A stretch of DNA of 64,000 nt, taken from NCBI GenBank assembly GCA_031422315.1, contig JANOQN010000076.1:55672-119671 (forward strand). The letters are read 5' to 3'. Within the stretch, counting starts at the first letter, position 1; every line of letters starts with the position of its first letter. The notes beneath the pieces are model-generated. The model searched no databases and had not been told where the DNA came from. It was given only the letters and a program-made list of their open reading frames with translations. This document shows, piece after piece, positions 62,172 to 64,000 of the stretch. Made by a program: the position numbers and the translations under genes. This DNA is from JANNYA01 sp031422315 (GTDB lineage: Bacteria > Pseudomonadota > Gammaproteobacteria > Xanthomonadales > SZUA-5).

Positions 62172-62274
62172 ATTCCGGCCTATGAGAAGCCACCATTCCG
62201 GACTATGAGAAGCCAGTATTCCGGGCTATGGGAAGCCAGTTTTCTGAACGGTTTTTCCGGTCTATGAGAAGCCA
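62172..62274 (+). repeat. Multiple terminal repeats of the IS21 left end
   Basis: Four copies of a 21-base unit of the form TTCCGGnCTATGAGAAGCCA start at 62172, 62195, 62218 and 62254. The first three are spaced exactly 23 bases apart and the fourth 36 bases further. IS21-family ends carry such repeats as IstA binding sites. Confidence 0.88.
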
Positions 62275-62325
62275 GTTGAGCGATTGTTGAAGTGGGTCAC
62301 CCTTGCGGATTTTGCGTGAGGATTT

Positions 62326-63930
62326 ATGGCTCAACGGAGACCTTCAATGCGACAACTTCGCGGACTTTTTACCCTGCATTTTGAGCAGGGCCTTTCCCAT
62401 CGCCAACTCGCCCGCAGTTTGGGCGTGGTGCGCTCAACCATCGAACGAACGCTGCATCGATTTGCGCTGGCGGGGCTGGCTTGGCCCTTGCCTGCTGAAC
62501 TGACCGATGCGCAGCTTGAGCAGTTATTGTATCGCTCCCGCGCCCATCAACGTAACGCCAAGCCCGGCGTTTGCCCGAACTATGCCGATGCGGTTGTCCA
62601 GCTCGCGCGCAAGGGCGTTACGCGGGGGCTTTTGTGGCGTGAATATCGCGCGCTAAATGCGGACGGCATAGGCTACAGCGTGTATTGCGACGAGCTGGCC
62701 GCGTACCAAGCCTGTCATGATTTAGCCTATCGCAATGACCATGTTCCCGGCTTGCGCGGTTACTATGACTTTGCCGGTACTAAGTTAGCTTATTTATCAG
62801 ATGGCAAGACGTGTTTTGCGCATATTTTTGTCGCGACGCTGGGCTATTCGGCGGCGATTTTTGCGCACGCGTACGTGGACGAAAAAGCGCCGAGTTGGCT
62901 GGACGGACAAGCGCGATCTTTCGTGGCGTTCGGTGGCGTTCCAAAGATTTTAGTGCCAGACAATCCTAAAGCGCTGGTGACGCAGGCGTGCCACGCTGAG
63001 CCGCAGTTGACTTCTATCTATCGGGACTTTGCCGCCCATTATGATGCCACGGTGGTGCCGGCGCGGGTGCGAAAACCGAAAGACAAAGCGTCGGTCGAAG
63101 GCGGGGTTCGGATCGTCACGATGCGCATGGCCAGCTGCCGCGATCGGGTATTTGAGTCGCTAGAGGCGGTCAATCAGTGGTTAGCTAACGAATTAGCAGA
63201 GCTCAATAGCGCGCTGTTTCAAAAGCGCGTCGGCTCCAGAAACAGCGTGTTGGCTGAAGAGCGATTGCACCTCCAAGCACTACCCCAATCGGACTTTTGC
63301 GCGCCGCGCTATTTGATTCGAAAAGTGGCACGCGACTATCATGTTGACGTTGAAAAGCACTACTACAGTGTGCCGTATCAACACGTTGGAAAACAGGTCG
63401 AAGTACGCATCACCGGCCTAGTGTCAGCCTGCATTGAGGTGTTTTTAGGCAGTGAACGGATTGCCCTGCATACCAGGGTGCAAAGCGGCCAGCGCCATGT
63501 GACGCAGTTCCAGCACATGCCGGTGCATCATCAGCAATATCGCGACCCAAAACTGCACCAGCGCGCTGCCGGCATTGGCCCTAACACTACCGCCGTGATG
63601 GATGCGCTATTCCAAAAACGGCTGCACCCAGAACAAGCCATGCGAGCGGCCAGCGGTGTATTGGGCTTGGTGCGTGATTACTCAAAAGCAGCGCTCGAAA
63701 CGGCCTGTGGCAAAGCCATTGAATTGAACGCCGTCAGCTATAAAAACATCGTCCACTTACTAACTGCGGCTAAGCAAGAACACATTGATGCCAGCCAAGA
63801 TGCTGCTCAGCATATGCCGAAAAGCAGTCATCAGCATGTACGCGGCCCCGGCTATTTTGATCCAGCAACAGCGGGCCACACCCAAATGCCAGTTGCACAG
63901 ATTGCAAAGGCGCCTAACCATGCTGCGTGA
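62326..63930 (+). CDS. istA: IS21-family transposase IstA
   Basis: A 534-residue transposase. The N-terminal helix-turn-helix is HFEQGLSHRQLARSLGVVRSTIERTLHRF. A DDE integrase core is present: an Asp region in YYDFAGTKLAYL, Asp in LVPDNPKALV and Glu in KDKASVEGGV. The C-terminal region (HYYSVPYQHVGKQVEVRIT) is the usual IstA beta domain. Length and order are normal, so it appears intact. It overlaps istB by 11 bases. Confidence 0.95.
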   Translation: MAQRRPSMRQLRGLFTLHFEQGLSHRQLARSLGVVRSTIERTLHRFALAGLAWPLPAELTDAQLEQLLYRSRAHQRNAKPGVCPNYADAVVQLARKGVTRGLLWREYRALNADGIGYSVYCDELAAYQACHDLAYRNDHVPGLRGYYDFAGTKLAYLSDGKTCFAHIFVATLGYSAAIFAHAYVDEKAPSWLDGQARSFVAFGGVPKILVPDNPKALVTQACHAEPQLTSIYRDFAAHYDATVVPARVRKPKDKASVEGGVRIVTMRMASCRDRVFESLEAVNQWLANELAELNSALFQKRVGSRNSVLAEERLHLQALPQSDFCAPRYLIRKVARDYHVDVEKHYYSVPYQHVGKQVEVRITGLVSACIEVFLGSERIALHTRVQSGQRHVTQFQHMPVHHQQYRDPKLHQRAAGIGPNTTAVMDALFQKRLHPEQAMRAASGVLGLVRDYSKAALETACGKAIELNAVSYKNIVHLLTAAKQEHIDASQDAAQHMPKSSHQHVRGPGYFDPATAGHTQMPVAQIAKAPNHAA

Positions 63931-64000
63931 GCCTGTGCGTCAACAGCTGAGTCAACTTGGCCTCAAAACCGCTGCCAACACCCTTGATAAAATGGATTTC
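63920..64000 (+). CDS. istB: IstB-type transposition helper ATPase, partial
   Basis: The first 27 codons of the gene (LREPVRQQLSQLGLKTAANT then LDKM) match the N-terminal helical part of IstB, the AAA+ helper of IS21 transposition. It overlaps the istA end by 11 bases, which is typical of the pair. The rest lies outside the window. Confidence 0.88.
   Translation, partial: MLREPVRQQLSQLGLKTAANTLDKMDF

Larger units (their letters stand above)
62168..64000 (+). mobile_element. IS21-family insertion sequence (left part)
   Basis: The element starts near TGGATATTCC, exactly where stalk homology stops, and contains end repeats, istA and the beginning of istB. It runs past the window end. It is inserted in the stalk region of the HExxH tip gene. 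IS21 elements end in TG/CA and make 4-8 base target duplications; the right end and duplication cannot be checked here. The left boundary is accurate to a few bases. Confidence 0.88.

Noticed and set aside
51036..62196. Interpretation of the stalk copies as simple adhesin repeats or a CRISPR-like repeat locus
   Set aside because: Repeat units are whole multi-domain stalks separated by unique tip and secreted genes, not short regular repeats; a plain adhesin family would not explain the paired secreted genes.

Overview
The window looks like a chromosomal segment of a Gram-negative gammaproteobacterium. My best guess is the Xanthomonadales/Lysobacterales group, inferred from gene content only: a TPR-CHAT protein beside an ECF sigma factor, an Oar-like TonB receptor, a TPR-sulfotransferase, BioH, a YheT-like hydrolase, paired RND pumps and many lipoproteins. 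Coding is dense and moderately GC-rich, with clear AT-rich islands at about 1-790, 2.15-2.84 kb and in parts of 51-62 kb. No tRNA, rRNA or CRISPR array was seen.

Region 1 (1-4.2 kb): the 3' part of a TPR-CHAT protease gene, a vapBC toxin-antitoxin pair with a perfect palindromic operator, then an ECF sigma factor abutting an anti-sigma-like membrane protein. Region 2 (4.2-20.2 kb): mostly housekeeping genes on the minus strand (FHA-SpoIIE phosphatase, EamA transporter, Kef-type antiporter, riboflavin synthase, TPR-sulfotransferase, YheT-like hydrolase, PlsC-like acyltransferase, BioH, EF-hand protein, methyltransferase, enolase). A divergent NtrC-type response regulator/histidine kinase operon follows, with a strong sigma-54 promoter candidate. 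Region 3 (20.2-27 kb): six minus-strand genes for exported or membrane proteins (HpaA-like lipoprotein, OmpA-type protein, four-helix membrane protein, two more lipoproteins, one secreted protein), opposite a GAF-domain regulator. Region 4 (27-40 kb): an Oar-like TonB receptor, two membrane proteins of unknown role, a 1177-residue beta-propeller/serine-threonine kinase receptor, small lipoproteins and membrane proteins, a decayed 3' copy of the histidine kinase gene, a Tat-type beta-lactamase-fold lipoprotein and a cyclic-nucleotide/EAL phosphodiesterase. Region 5 (40.3-50.3 kb): an adaptor plus two RND pumps, and an ankyrin protein coupled to a vanadium-haloperoxidase/PAP2-type enzyme.

Region 6 (50.4-64 kb) is the most unusual. 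After a broken REP-associated transposase there is a minus-strand tandem array. Three ORFs share a nearly identical Ig-like/carboxypeptidase-regulatory stalk but change completely after a conserved GWGG junction into different Cys-rich tips: a HExxH metallopeptidase-like tip, a tip of unknown fold, and a lysozyme/transglycosylase-like tip. Each tip gene is followed 9-10 bases later by a small secreted protein with a good ribosome binding site. Each of these is followed at once by another 5'-truncated stalk copy. This is the layout expected for an orphan cassette array of polymorphic toxins with periplasmic immunity proteins. The first unit is cut by an IS21-family element, the second stalk is frameshifted, and the array ends in a stalk remnant.

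All calls rest on reading the sequence and remembered family features; no database search was run.
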